This document shows positions 18,855 to 27,818 of a DNA stretch of 64,000 nucleotides, in pieces. The stretch lies in contig CAVVEG010000017.1 of the NCBI GenBank assembly GCA_963747255.1, positions 868,001 through 932,000 of the forward strand, in the 5' to 3' direction. The translations under genes and the position numbers were made by a program. The notes below the pieces were generated by a model that was given only the letters and a program-made list of their open reading frames with translations, ran no database searches and was not told where the DNA came from. This DNA comes from CAIYRG01 sp963747255 (GTDB lineage: Bacteria; Pseudomonadota; Alphaproteobacteria; Micropepsales; Micropepsaceae). Position 1 is the stretch's first letter; every line of letters begins with the position of its first letter.

Positions 18855-19940
18855 ATGATGCAGCGTGAAACCGGAGACAAGGGACAGTTCAAAGGCAGAG
18901 GCGCAAGATCGAATAAATCGAGCCGCTACGATTCGGAACGACGCGCTACATTCGATGATGGCTGGGATCTGGCGGAGGAGGCACCACGGCTCCGCACGGA
19001 GATCCTGAAGGACGCGACGCGCAGCATCATCACCCGCAACACCTCGCCCGATATCGGCTTCAATCAATCGATCAATCCCTATCGTGGCTGCGAACACGGC
19101 TGCATCTATTGTTTCGCGCGGCCGACGCATGCCTATCTTGGCCTCTCACCTGGCCTTGATTTCGAAAGCAAGCTGTTCGTCAAGCCTGATGCAGCGCGGC
19201 TTCTGGCGCAGGAATTGCGCCGCCCGTCATACCGGCCACAAGTCATCGCAATGGGAACAAACACCGACCCCTACCAACCGGTCGAACGCGATCTCAAGGT
19301 GATGCGCGCGATTCTCGCCGTGCTGTGGGAATTCCGTCATCCCGTGTCCATCGTCACCAAATCCGCCCTGATCATTCGCGATCTCGATATTCTCGCCCCC
19401 ATGGCCGCCGAGGGGCTGACCAAGGTGTTGTTATCGGTTACCACGCTTGACCGGCGCCTTGCCCGAATTATGGAGCCACGCGCCGCCGCGCCCGACAAAC
19501 GCATCGCCACGCTGCGCGCGCTGTCGGAGGCCGGCGTTCCCTGTGGCGTCATGACCGCACCCATGATTCCGGCTCTCAATGATGCCGAGATGGAGGACAT
19601 ACTCGCCGCCGCGGCCCAGGCGGGCGCCAAAGAGGCCGGCTACACGCTTCTTCGCCTGCCGCTGGAGATCAAGGACCTGTTTCGCGAATGGCTGGAAAGC
19701 GAACTTCCCGATCGCGCCAAACACGTGATGGCGCTGATCCGGTCCGTGCGCGGCGGCAAGGATTATGACGCGGAATGGGGCAAACGGATGACCGGCACCG
19801 GGCCCTATGCTGAACTGATGGCCCAGCGCTTTGCGCTGGCAACCCGCAAGCTCGGACTCAATCGTCAGCGCGCGCAACTGACCTGCAGCAAATTTCGCAA
19901 GCCGCCACGTGTCGGCGATCAGCTCTCTCTCTTCTCCTGA
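18855..19940 (+). CDS. Radical SAM protein, PA0069 family
   Basis: A radical SAM protein of about 361 residues with the cluster motif in NPYRGCEHGCIYCFARPTH, followed by AMGTNTDPYQPVER and SIVTKSALIIRDLD, a set typical of PA0069/SplB-like proteins. The reaction is unknown; a relationship to spore photoproduct lyase is structural only. The N-terminal segment KGQFKGRGARSNKSSRYDS is usual for the family and supports starting at one of two adjacent ATG codons, 18855 or 18858, rather than at 18816. Confidence 0.88.
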   Translation: MMQRETGDKGQFKGRGARSNKSSRYDSERRATFDDGWDLAEEAPRLRTEILKDATRSIITRNTSPDIGFNQSINPYRGCEHGCIYCFARPTHAYLGLSPGLDFESKLFVKPDAARLLAQELRRPSYRPQVIAMGTNTDPYQPVERDLKVMRAILAVLWEFRHPVSIVTKSALIIRDLDILAPMAAEGLTKVLLSVTTLDRRLARIMEPRAAAPDKRIATLRALSEAGVPCGVMTAPMIPALNDAEMEDILAAAAQAGAKEAGYTLLRLPLEIKDLFREWLESELPDRAKHVMALIRSVRGGKDYDAEWGKRMTGTGPYAELMAQRFALATRKLGLNRQRAQLTCSKFRKPPRVGDQLSLFS

Positions 19941-20091
19941 AACTCACCCGGCGGGCAACTCCACTGTTCCATGCGGGCGAGACGGGAATGGGCGGGTCCT
20001 GCTGACATCATGTGGGTAAGGCGTTTTAGCGGTTCCGGCGCGGCCCTCCGCTTTGCTATGGATCCTGTGACGCGATTCGCGGGGCAGGAAT

Positions 20092-20727
20092 TTGCCGCAT
20101 TATATTTTCGAGGCGCGGCTGCTGAAAACCATGCCCGGCCCGATCGCCGGGGTGGATGAAGCGGGACGCGGTCCTCTGGCGGGACCTGTCATCGCGGCTG
20201 CCGTCATCCTGGATCGCCGGCGAATTCCGCGCGGTCTCAACGATTCCAAGCAGATGACGCCTGAGGCGCGGGCCAAGGCCTTCACGAAAATCCTGGCGTG
20301 CGCGGTCGTCGGCATCGGCGAGGCCAGCGTCGATGAAATCGATCTCATCAACATCCGCCAGGCAACTCATCTTGCCATGGCGCGCGCCGTTCGGGCGCTT
20401 CCGGTCGCAGCACAATTTGCATTGGTCGATGGCAACGATGCCCCCGCCCTGCCCTGCCGCTGCGATACGCTGGTGGATGGTGATGCCCGCTCGGTTTCAA
20501 TTGCCGCCGCCTCGATTATCGCCAAGGTCACCCGTGACCGCATCATGGAGGATCTTCACCGGCAATTCCCCAATTATGGCTGGTCCACAAACAAGGGCTA
20601 TTGCACGGAAGGACATGTGCTTGCGCTGAACCGCTTCGGACCCTGTCTCCACCACCGGCGGAGCTTTGCCCCGGTGTATGAGATCCTGCGTCCAATTGAC
20701 TCACAGGCTGCTTATTTGGCCTCCTGA
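20092..20727 (+). CDS. rnhB: Ribonuclease HII
   Basis: Cuts the RNA strand of RNA-DNA hybrids and removes single ribonucleotides from DNA. The 211-residue product has PIAGVDEAGRGPLAGPV with the first catalytic acidic residues, GLNDSKQMTP, ALVDGNDAPAL and SIIAKVTRDRIMEDL. The TTG start yields PHYIFEARL, similar to the short leader in relatives; an ATG 13 codons downstream (20131) is an alternative. It precedes ccrM on the same strand, and its 3' end already carries one of the GANTC sites. Confidence 0.94.
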   Translation: MPHYIFEARLLKTMPGPIAGVDEAGRGPLAGPVIAAAVILDRRRIPRGLNDSKQMTPEARAKAFTKILACAVVGIGEASVDEIDLINIRQATHLAMARAVRALPVAAQFALVDGNDAPALPCRCDTLVDGDARSVSIAAASIIAKVTRDRIMEDLHRQFPNYGWSTNKGYCTEGHVLALNRFGPCLHHRRSFAPVYEILRPIDSQAAYLAS

Positions 20728-20763
20728 CTCAGCCCACCATTGACCGCGAGTCGGCGCTGAATC
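20726..20763. promoter_or_regulatory. Three GANTC methylation sites clustered in front of ccrM
   Basis: GACTC at 20726-20730, GAGTC at 20748-20752 and GAATC at 20759-20763 lie within 38 bases, ending 33 bases before the ccrM ATG. At this base composition roughly one site per 280 bases is expected. In Caulobacter, GANTC sites in the ccrM promoter and leader make expression depend on methylation state, so autoregulation here is a strong inference. Confidence 0.7.
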
Positions 20764-20796
20764 ACTCTGTGCCGGCATCGACGGCGCAGGGCGGGA

Positions 20797-21903
20797 ATGC
20801 CGGGACAGACAGCCTCTTCGGGAACGGAAGAATTCCGCCCCAATACGATCATCAACGGTGACTGCATCTCGGCGATGAACGCCTTGCCCGAGGCGATTGC
20901 CGATATCGTTTTCGCCGATCCGCCCTACAACCTGCAGCTCGAAGGAGAACTGCGCCGCCCGGACAATTCCGTCGTCGATGCGGTGGACGACGGCTGGGAC
21001 CGCTTTGCCAGTTTTGCCGAATATGACCGCTTTACGAAGGACTGGCTCACCGCCGCGCGCCGTGTTTTGAAGCCGGTCGGCGCGCTGTGGGTGATCGGTT
21101 CATACCACAACATCTTTCGCGTCGGTTCCATCGTACAGGATCTCGGCTACTGGATTCTGAATGATGTGATCTGGCGCAAGACCAATCCGATGCCCAATTT
21201 CCGGGGACGCCGCTTTACCAATGCGCATGAAACACTGATCTGGGCTGCGCGATCGCGCGACCAAAAATCCTACACTTTCAACTATGAAGCGATGAAGGCG
21301 CTGAATGACGAGCTGCAGATGCGTTCGGATTGGCTTCTGCCGATTTGCTCCGGCGGCGAGCGCCTGAAAAACCGCACCGGCACAAAGGCCCATTCCACCC
21401 AGAAGCCCGAGGCGCTGCTGCATCGTGTGCTGCTCGCCTCGACCAATCCCGGCGATCTTGTGCTCGACCCCTTTTTCGGCTCCGGAACGACAGGCGCTGT
21501 CGCCAAACGGCTGTCGCGAAACTTCATCGGAATTGAGCGCGACGCCGGGTATGTGGAGCTGGCGCGTGAACGTATCGCCAATGTCCAGCCTTCGGAGCGA
21601 ATCGCATCGGAGTTGACACGGTCCAGAAAGACGGAGCCGCGGATACCCTTCGGCTCGCTCGTGGAACGCGGATTGCTCAAACCCGGCGTCATGCTGATGA
21701 CGCCGGACCGTCGGCACTCCGCGAAAGTGCGGGCCGACGGCACGCTGGTCTGCGCTGACGCCACCGGATCGATCCACCGCATCGCCGCCCATGTGCAGGG
21801 ACTGGATGCCTGCAATGGCTGGACTTTCTGGCACTTCGAACATCGCGGGACACTGGTCCCGATCGACTTTCTTCGCCAGCAGCTACGCGCCGAACTCAAC
21901 TGA
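20797..21903 (+). CDS. ccrM: Cell cycle-regulated DNA adenine methyltransferase (GANTC)
   Basis: CcrM methylates adenine in GANTC late in the alphaproteobacterial cell cycle and so times transcription of cell-cycle genes. The 368-residue protein has the beta-class order: catalytic DPPY at residues 41-44 in FADPPYNLQLEGELRRPD, then the SAM-binding LDPFFGSGTTGAVAKRL. It also has the C-terminal CcrM extension (about residues 270-368, ending in HIAAHVQGL-like and GWTFWHFE segments) needed for sequence-specific DNA binding. The start is 33 bases after the last GANTC site. Confidence 0.96.
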   Translation: MPGQTASSGTEEFRPNTIINGDCISAMNALPEAIADIVFADPPYNLQLEGELRRPDNSVVDAVDDGWDRFASFAEYDRFTKDWLTAARRVLKPVGALWVIGSYHNIFRVGSIVQDLGYWILNDVIWRKTNPMPNFRGRRFTNAHETLIWAARSRDQKSYTFNYEAMKALNDELQMRSDWLLPICSGGERLKNRTGTKAHSTQKPEALLHRVLLASTNPGDLVLDPFFGSGTTGAVAKRLSRNFIGIERDAGYVELARERIANVQPSERIASELTRSRKTEPRIPFGSLVERGLLKPGVMLMTPDRRHSAKVRADGTLVCADATGSIHRIAAHVQGLDACNGWTFWHFEHRGTLVPIDFLRQQLRAELN

Positions 21904-21907
21904 ATGA

Positions 21908-23320
21908 TTACCTGCCGCCGCTCACCTCGAGCGCTGCGTTCCAGGTGAATTCGACAAGGCGGTAGAGCGATGCTTCCGGCAGCCGCTCGACATCGCTGTG
22001 GGCGCCGTAATCGATCTCGTCGCTTTCGGTAACGGGCGCAGCAATCCCGTAGGACTGCACGCCCCGCGGCCGAAGATAGGACATGTCGGTTGCGGCGGTC
22101 AGCATCATGGGAATAACGGCCGCTCCGGGATACATGCGCCGGGAAACCCGTTCCAGCGCAGCATACATTTCCGAATCCAGGCGTGACGGCGGAGCCGCCG
22201 GACGGGGATTGGGTATGGGGACGACTTTCACCGCAGGATCGCCGATCACCCCCGCCATATCCGCAAACAATTGCGGGACGTTTTCATCCGGCAGGGCGCG
22301 AATATCGAAAACCGCCTCCGCTTCCGAGGGAATGACATTTTGCCCGACGCCTGCCTTCAGCTGTGTGGGCACGATGGAAGTTCGCAGCATGGAATAACGC
22401 TGCGGCTCGTGCCCGGCGAGGTAGCGTTGTGCCGCCTGCGCGGTAGCCGGATTGAAAAGCGCGCGGTAATTGTCCGCTTTGTCCGGCGGGCTGATCTTCG
22501 CCATCTGTTCAAAATAATTTCGCGTCGTATCGTTCAACCGCATCGGTGTTTCCCATGCCGCCAGCCTGGCAATCGCTTCCGACAAATGGATGAGCGGATT
22601 GTCCAGCCGCGGAATTGATCCGTGTCCGGACGTACCGCTGGCGATCAGCCGCATCCTGCGCGGCAGCTTTTCGGTGGTGGCGATGGCAACCGCGGTGACA
22701 ACGCCGTTTTCCAGACGCGTGCTGCCGCCCTCGGTCAGCGCGAATTCCGCATCGATCTCCGGGAAATGCCGTTCGACCATGAACTTCATCCCCACGCCGT
22801 CGGGATCGGCCTCCTCGCCCGATTCCGCGAGGAAAATCAGGTCGCGATCGAGAGGCAAGCCGAGTCTTTTCACCAGCAGCATGGTCATCAGATTGGCGGT
22901 CAGCTTATCCTTGTCGTCATTCGTGCCGCGTCCCCACACATATCCATCCCTGATCACGGCTCCGAACGGCGGAACGGGCCACTTCTCCGGCTGCACGCCG
23001 ACCACATCTGTGTGGGCAAGCAGAAGAAGCGGCCGTTTCCGGCCGTTCCCCCTGATTCGAGCGACCAGATTGGCGCGCGCCGGCTGCAGCGCGAAAACTC
23101 GCGCCGGGATGCCTTCGCGATCGAAAAGCTGTTTCAGGAAATTCACGGCAGCGGTCTCATGTCCGCTGCGGGTGTCGATCTGCACCAGATCGCGATAGTG
23201 GCGCAGAATTTCGGCTTGCTGCGCTTTCCAGTCGATCGCCGGCGCTTGCGCGGCGGCGGGCAGCGCAACCAACGCGAGAGCACCGCAGGCGCTTCTCAGC
23301 GCAGTCGAAAACCAGTGCAT
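21908..23320 (-). CDS. Exported M20 family metallopeptidase
   Basis: A 470-residue zinc-dependent peptidase or deacylase. MHWFSTALRSACGALALVAL ending in PAAAQA is a signal peptide, with a GAGGG ribosome binding site eight bases upstream; longer starts at 23335 or 23422 are less likely, and the last would overlap the next gene. Metal-site motifs are LLLLAHTDVVG, GRGTNDDKDKL, FLAESGEEADPDGVG and the late YGAHSDVERLPE. The substrate is unknown. It converges with ccrM, leaving four bases between stops. Confidence 0.9.
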   Translation of the reverse strand: MHWFSTALRSACGALALVALPAAAQAPAIDWKAQQAEILRHYRDLVQIDTRSGHETAAVNFLKQLFDREGIPARVFALQPARANLVARIRGNGRKRPLLLLAHTDVVGVQPEKWPVPPFGAVIRDGYVWGRGTNDDKDKLTANLMTMLLVKRLGLPLDRDLIFLAESGEEADPDGVGMKFMVERHFPEIDAEFALTEGGSTRLENGVVTAVAIATTEKLPRRMRLIASGTSGHGSIPRLDNPLIHLSEAIARLAAWETPMRLNDTTRNYFEQMAKISPPDKADNYRALFNPATAQAAQRYLAGHEPQRYSMLRTSIVPTQLKAGVGQNVIPSEAEAVFDIRALPDENVPQLFADMAGVIGDPAVKVVPIPNPRPAAPPSRLDSEMYAALERVSRRMYPGAAVIPMMLTAATDMSYLRPRGVQSYGIAAPVTESDEIDYGAHSDVERLPEASLYRLVEFTWNAALEVSGGR

Positions 23321-23349
23321 GACTAATTCCCTCATGCGGGTAAAATGTG

Positions 23350-23739
23350 TCAGCCGATGAGTTGAATGAAAATCAGGATCAGTCCTGCGACCGATACGCC
23401 CCATGCGGCCGTGCGAAGCCATGGAATTCCGGCGATATAAATCGCCGCATGGGCAACCCGCGCCCAGAAAAACAGCTGGGCCCCAAGCACCGTCATGCTG
23501 TTTCGCACGCCCGCAAACTGCGCGACCAGAATCAAAATCGCGAACAGGATGAGGCTTTCAAGCAGATTTCGATGCGCGCGCGACGCTCGTCCGGCCCAGC
23601 CGGCAATCTCCGGCATGTGTTCGCGGTTTCCCGCAAGCTTCGGCAATCCGACCTGCAACGTGGCGCCGCTGGCTGCGATCACAACCAGAATGAACGCCAA
23701 AGCAGCGGACAGGATCAGATACAGGAGTTCTGGTGTCAC
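23350..23739 (-). CDS. MAPEG family membrane protein
   Basis: A 129-residue protein with about four transmembrane helices and the MAPEG pattern: RASRAHRNLLESLILFA in the middle and FFWARVAHAAIYIAGIPWLRT toward the end. Eukaryotic MAPEG members act on glutathione or eicosanoids; in bacteria the role is usually unknown. I chose the GTG start because GGGAGG lies six bases upstream and the first helix follows directly. It is 29 bases upstream of the peptidase gene on the same strand. Confidence 0.88.
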   Translation of the reverse strand: MTPELLYLILSAALAFILVVIAASGATLQVGLPKLAGNREHMPEIAGWAGRASRAHRNLLESLILFAILILVAQFAGVRNSMTVLGAQLFFWARVAHAAIYIAGIPWLRTAAWGVSVAGLILIFIQLIG

Positions 23740-23839
23740 GAAGCGCCTCCCCGATGGGGCCACGCTCCGTTTCGGCGCGGCCGTGGCTCCATGATGGAGT
23801 TTCTGCCTATCCGGTACAAGCCGCGGGCATAGTGGTGGG

Positions 23840-24289
23840 CTAGGCTTCGACTTCAGCCTGCTTCAGCAGCCTGGAATAGGCTTCGTTGATTCGCGCCGTG
23901 TTCCGGGTTCCAAGCTCCTGATATTCCGCGCTCAGGCCGAAACCCTTTATCCGGTCCGGATGATTGGCAAGGCAGAGTTGATGATAGGCGCGCTTCAGTT
24001 CTTCCAGAGACACGCCTTGCTCGACGCCGAGGATTTTGTAGGGGTCGTTGCCTTTGTACGCATTCGCTTCCGATGCAGTCAGCGTCACCTGTTTGATGAA
24101 GGATTTGGCGATCGCCAGGTATCTGCCGTCGGTAGTCTGCACCGGCAGAAACTGACGATCATCGTTCAACACATCCGTCAGCCGCGCCTGGCGATGAACG
24201 AAAATATTGCCATGGAATATCGATCCGTCGGTCAGCGAAACTTCGACAAGGATCGGTGATTTGGGCAGCGCGCGGGTCATATTGTTCAT
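23840..24289 (-). CDS. J-domain protein with N-terminal beta domain
   Basis: A 149-residue cytoplasmic protein. The C-terminal half is a J domain, DPYKILGVEQGVSLEELKRA and NHPDRIKGF with the HPD tripeptide that stimulates DnaK. The N-terminal half (about residues 10-75) looks like a small beta domain (VEVSLTDGSIFHGNIFVH). This is a type C J protein; its client is unknown. The start at MNNMTRALPK is preceded by AGG seven bases upstream. An ATG three codons in is possible. Confidence 0.85.
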   Translation of the reverse strand: MNNMTRALPKSPILVEVSLTDGSIFHGNIFVHRQARLTDVLNDDRQFLPVQTTDGRYLAIAKSFIKQVTLTASEANAYKGNDPYKILGVEQGVSLEELKRAYHQLCLANHPDRIKGFGLSAEYQELGTRNTARINEAYSRLLKQAEVEA

Positions 24290-24539
24290 ATTCCGACCTG
24301 CCCGTTCGGCGCCATTTGCCGATGCATCTCCTGATCCTTCTCGCACATATCCATTTGGTCCAATGGCTTATCCAACCGCCCCGCGCCGTCTCGCTGCCAT
24401 TTGACGCGAATTGCGCTAACATTATTGATATGCACCACATTGGTTAGTGATTGGATAACACCGGTTCCGGTGCTGCCGGCTTCGGCGCAGCCATTCGGTG
24501 TCCTGGGCGTTACAAGATCCACCCGCCTCTGGAGCAGCA

Positions 24540-24716
24540 ATGTTGAAACGCCTTGCACCCTGGCTGTTTATCGGGCCGATCACCGGCCCGCTGGCCGAGG
24601 GCATCTATCGAAACTGGCGCAAGAGCGAGACCATGCTCGCATTTTTGTATGCATTAGCATTTGCGATCGTGTGGTTCGATCTGGCGATCGCATTCCGCAC
24701 ATTCGTGCAGATTTAG
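24540..24716 (+). CDS. Small hydrophobic membrane protein, 58 residues
   Basis: No family is recognised. The protein has hydrophobic stretches at about residues 5-20 and 32-56 (LAFLYALAFAIVWFDLAIAF), separated by a charged EGIYRNWRKSE loop, so two membrane segments are likely. GGAG lies six bases before the ATG. The 193 bases upstream hold no other convincing gene. Reality is supported by the ribosome binding site and the coherent membrane pattern only. Confidence 0.55.
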   Translation: MLKRLAPWLFIGPITGPLAEGIYRNWRKSETMLAFLYALAFAIVWFDLAIAFRTFVQI

Positions 24717-24837
24717 CGCTCCCGCTTTCGCGCTCCCAATTCCGGTGAAATGGTTATTTTTCTGGTCAGTCGCGCCATCGTTTAACGGCCTCGTAACCAG
24801 GGCCCCCTAGCATTGGATTGCAATTGCGGGGCAGCCC

Positions 24838-25065
24838 ATGAGTAAACAGGTTGAATACCATCAATACGCCAGCGAATGCCGCGCGCTGGCACAGATGCTC
24901 AGCACGGAAGAAGGGCGGGCACAACTCCTCAAGATCGCCGAAGCCTGGGAGGCGCTCGCCGCCGGTCACTCGCGGCGGTCCAGCGCCCCGCCCGGTGAAC
25001 CAACAGGGCCTTCTCTGCTCCAACGCGCCACGGCCCGCGCTTTATCGCTCACCGCCCGCAGCTGA
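24838..25065 (+). CDS. Small helical protein, Y-x3-A-x-ECR family
   Basis: A 75-residue protein starting MSKQVEYHQYASECRALAQM and continuing EEGRAQLLKIAEAWEALA. The spacing of Tyr, Ala, Glu-Cys-Arg and the later Leu/Ala/Trp residues recurs in the gene at 36290-36463, so the two are paralogues. Short proteins of this pattern are frequent and uncharacterised in Rhizobiales-like genomes. The C-terminal 30 residues are basic and Pro-rich. No function can be stated. Confidence 0.65.
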   Translation: MSKQVEYHQYASECRALAQMLSTEEGRAQLLKIAEAWEALAAGHSRRSSAPPGEPTGPSLLQRATARALSLTARS

Positions 25066-25126
25066 TCCCGCGTCAGGCCGAATGCCTGCGGAATATTGGA
25101 CTTCGCGGAACTCACGCGCTGCAGTT

Positions 25127-25888
25127 TCAGAACTGATATCGCAGACCAATCATGACCGTGTGAACATCGGCGCTTCCGGTTCTGGATGCGGTTACCTGGG
25201 TCGATGTTCCGCCTGCGGACAATGTCGTACCGGTGCGCAACTGGCCCGGATCGAAGAACCGGTACGAAATATCGGCGGTCAGTCGCGGCCCCAGCGGATA
25301 CCCGGCGCCGAAGCCCAGCGCATAGGCTAAATTGGTTTGCGTCGATCCCGCTATCGTGAACGGGCCGATGGCTCCGGAATGGCCGCTTGTCGTTCCGAGA
25401 TTGTTGCTCGCAAGTCCGATGCCGGCATCCAGATAGGGCTGCACCAATCCGAAAATTCCCGGCGGCAGCTCGGGAAAATCAACATAGATGTTGGCCAGCG
25501 CGATAATCGAGCTGACATTGGCGGACGCTGTCGAGGGAGGCGTTGCCAAATCATGGCCCGTGACTTTGGCGGAGGTCAGATAATCGAGACTGAGTTCGGT
25601 CCGGAAAACGGGTGTAAGCCGCAATCCGACGCCGGCGCCGACAATGGCGGAACTGCCGACCGTGCTCGGAAACGTCGTGTCGCACAGGTCGCAGTTTGCG
25701 GCTTGCGCGTTCGTGTCCCGGAAGAAAACACTGTCATGAAAGGCGGCGCCCACCTCGCCGCGAACGTAAATGCCCGCGGGAACAGCCACCTGCGCCTCGA
25801 CGGGCATTGCAAGAAATACGGGCAGCAGCGCCATCGCAAACGCCGCATGTCCGGAAAAGGAATAACGTGCCAACAAAGTCCCCCGCAT
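25127..25888 (-). CDS. Outer-membrane beta-barrel protein, OmpA/Omp25-like
   Basis: A 253-residue exported protein. A signal peptide (AFAMALLPVFLAMPVEAQ) ends near residue 33. The rest alternates polar and hydrophobic residues in strands separated by Gly/Asn/Thr-rich loops, ending HTVMIGLRYQF; the terminal Phe is the usual signal for barrel insertion. The pair of cysteines in ANCDLCDTT could form a loop disulphide. It resembles the 25-31 kDa outer membrane antigens of alphaproteobacteria. A porin-like or structural role is inferred. Confidence 0.85.
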   Translation of the reverse strand: MRGTLLARYSFSGHAAFAMALLPVFLAMPVEAQVAVPAGIYVRGEVGAAFHDSVFFRDTNAQAANCDLCDTTFPSTVGSSAIVGAGVGLRLTPVFRTELSLDYLTSAKVTGHDLATPPSTASANVSSIIALANIYVDFPELPPGIFGLVQPYLDAGIGLASNNLGTTSGHSGAIGPFTIAGSTQTNLAYALGFGAGYPLGPRLTADISYRFFDPGQLRTGTTLSAGGTSTQVTASRTGSADVHTVMIGLRYQF

Positions 25889-26520
25889 CGCAGCAGGTCT
25901 AAATGCCTGCTGGCCCTGTCAAGTTTCCGCTTATTAACGCTTTTCCGCGGGGCTGACTAGGGTTGCAGTATAAGGGTAGCTTGCGCATCGAACGCTCCGT
26001 GAACTTTACCTGACTCAACCAATGGGGCCCTTCCGCGGCCTGGGCAGCCGCAATTCAACAGCCGCCCCCGGGTCGAGTACATGAGCTTTCTCCAGCGCAT
26101 TCTGGCGCTTAGCGGTGTCTCAATCACTCTGCCTTAAGATTTTCGGCTTTACATAGCGAATGTCATGAAAACAAAGCCAGGAAGTCTCGTCGTTCGCGCT
26201 CGACAGGGAATGGAGCCGAAGAAGAACTATGCCCTGCAGGTTAAAAAAGCCCCGAAAGGTTTTTTTGGCGCACCACGCGACTTGACCACCCACAGCCAGT
26301 TTGGAAAACGCGACGAAATCGCTCTCCGCAGCCACAGGCGATGGTTCATGGCGGTTCTAATATTTGTTCGCACGCGATTCCGCGCCATTGGCTTTTAGCG
26401 TCTCGGCCATCCCGCTTCCTCTCTGAAAAGGCGAGAGTGGGGTCAGAAGTGCTGCATGGAAATGCTGCCCGCGGCTTCACCGGGTATCCGATAAGCATGG
26501 ACGTCGGTGACAATAAAATC
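25889..26520. other. Gene-poor stretch with no convincing coding region
   Basis: No reading frame here has a recognisable family, good ribosome binding site or typical codon use. Around 26241-26266 an A-run, a GC pair and a T-run form an imperfect hairpin that could be a terminator. Together with 26875-27169, which is also empty, this makes the least coding part of the window. Confidence 0.5.
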
Positions 26521-26874
26521 TCAGACTGTCTGCTGGTGCGTGGCCAGCTTCCAGCCATCGGGCCGATGTACGTATCCGCTACTGACTAACGCGTGGTGCA
26601 GTTGGCCGTCCTTGCGTCGAGCGGTGCAGTCATAAGCGATTACCGCTGAGGTACCGGAGAGCTGCACGAATCCTTTGGGAATGATTTTGACTTCCGTCCA
26701 ACGGCCCTTCTCTGCGGTCTTGGCGATATCATCACGGCGCATCACCGCAGCCATCCCCACGAAAACAACAAGACAGACATCGTCACAGTGCTCGGCATAG
26801 GCTTCCGGGCCGCCAGTCCAGAACTCTTGTTCAATTGCCAATAGGTCAGATTCAAGAGGCATTGCCTGCTCCAT
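26521..26874 (-). CDS. SnoaL/DUF4440-like (NTF2-fold) protein
   Basis: A 117-residue protein starting MEQAMPLESDLLAIEQEFWT. The middle (VMRRDDIAKTAEKGRW) and the end (VSSGYVHRPDGWKLATHQQT) match the pattern of small NTF2-fold proteins of the DUF4440 type, which bind small ligands or act as minor enzymes. No catalytic residues can be named. Start at 26874 or four codons in; the longer frame to 26937 adds an unlikely Pro/Gly-rich segment. It stands alone between empty stretches. Confidence 0.68.
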   Translation of the reverse strand: MEQAMPLESDLLAIEQEFWTGGPEAYAEHCDDVCLVVFVGMAAVMRRDDIAKTAEKGRWTEVKIIPKGFVQLSGTSAVIAYDCTARRKDGQLHHALVSSGYVHRPDGWKLATHQQTV

Positions 26875-27169
26875 TTCTGGTTGGCAAGGTGGAGCACACC
26901 CGATTGTTCCAGCGCCTGGCGGCCCCCTGGGGTGCATCGGTTCGATGGGTACGCCAAGACCGGCTGATCGGTGCCTGGGTGGTCGAGTTACCGATGTCCA
27001 ACTACGAGCCCGGTGTATTGCCCAGAGTGGCTGAAGGATTATCTGGGGGCAGGCTGATATCCGTGGTTGTAACCCAGTGAATCTTAAGTACTTGCCGCGG
27101 AATTTGGCGCGCCACGGAGGACGATGATGAGCATGATGCCTACGCCATAGCCCTATGTTGACGGGAAAC

Positions 27170-27577
27170 TCAGTCCGGAGAAATCAAGGACAGTTTCGGA
27201 AAATAAGTCCGATAGCGCGCCGCGTCCCGTGTCATAAGCACATATCCGGCAACGGCTGCATGAGCGCCAATGAAAAAGTCTGGAAGCGGCGATCGCTTTG
27301 GTCCGCCCCGCCGTCGGTAAACCAGGAACGACTTGCCGGCGAGAAACGCGGCTTCGTAGGGAATTGCTTCGCGGTCGAACATGGTTTTCGGAAGCGCCAT
27401 GTCGAGTTCCTCGATCCGCGAATACCAAATCGAGACCTCCGCGTAGATGACCGGATTGATGACGAGTCGATGCCGGTCGGCCGCGCGCTCTATGGCTGCC
27501 GCCGACCACGCGAGCCAACGCGCGTCTTCCGTCATGACGTCGAGAAGAACGTTGGCGTCAATCAATACGGAACTCAT
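27170..27577 (-). CDS. vapC: PIN-domain toxin VapC
   Basis: A 135-residue PIN-domain ribonuclease, the toxin of a type II toxin-antitoxin pair. MSSVLIDANVLLDVMTEDAR carries the first acidic residue, NPVIYAEVSI the conserved Glu, and LPDFFIGAHA with LMTRDAARYR the last Asp group, so the active site looks complete. It follows vapB with no intervening base, the normal antitoxin-first order. VapC toxins usually cut a specific tRNA or rRNA site; the target here is unknown. Confidence 0.92.
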   Translation of the reverse strand: MSSVLIDANVLLDVMTEDARWLAWSAAAIERAADRHRLVINPVIYAEVSIWYSRIEELDMALPKTMFDREAIPYEAAFLAGKSFLVYRRRGGPKRSPLPDFFIGAHAAVAGYVLMTRDAARYRTYFPKLSLISPD

Positions 27578-27811
27578 TCAGTCGTCACGGGTGAGCGCCA
27601 TAATGTCATCGGTGCTCATGGCGACATCGCCCCGGCCTCGCAGATGGGCGACAAGACGAGCGCCGCGGCTGTCCCGCTTTCCCGGTTTGGCGCGGACGAT
27701 GCGCACGACCTTGCCATCGAACTCGAATTCAACTTCGGTCTGCGGCAGCAGTCCCGCTCGCTCGCGGATTTCAGCCGGAATGGTCACCTGTCCCTTCGAC
27801 GTGATGCGCAT
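27578..27811 (-). CDS. vapB: AbrB/MazE-type antitoxin VapB
   Basis: A 77-residue antitoxin. MRITSKGQVTIPAEIRERAG is the swapped-hairpin AbrB DNA-binding domain. The C-terminal part, ending in STDDIMALTRDD, is the toxin-neutralising tail. It binds VapC and represses its own operon through the palindrome just upstream. Start and ribosome binding site (GGAGAG) lie next to that operator, so repression probably blocks translation initiation as well as transcription. Confidence 0.92.
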   Translation of the reverse strand: MRITSKGQVTIPAEIRERAGLLPQTEVEFEFDGKVVRIVRAKPGKRDSRGARLVAHLRGRGDVAMSTDDIMALTRDD

Positions 27812-27818
27812 GATCTCT

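Noticed and set aside
26165..26398. Small Lys/Arg-rich open frame in the gene-poor stretch
   Set aside because: No ribosome binding site, no family resemblance and composition unlike the neighbours.
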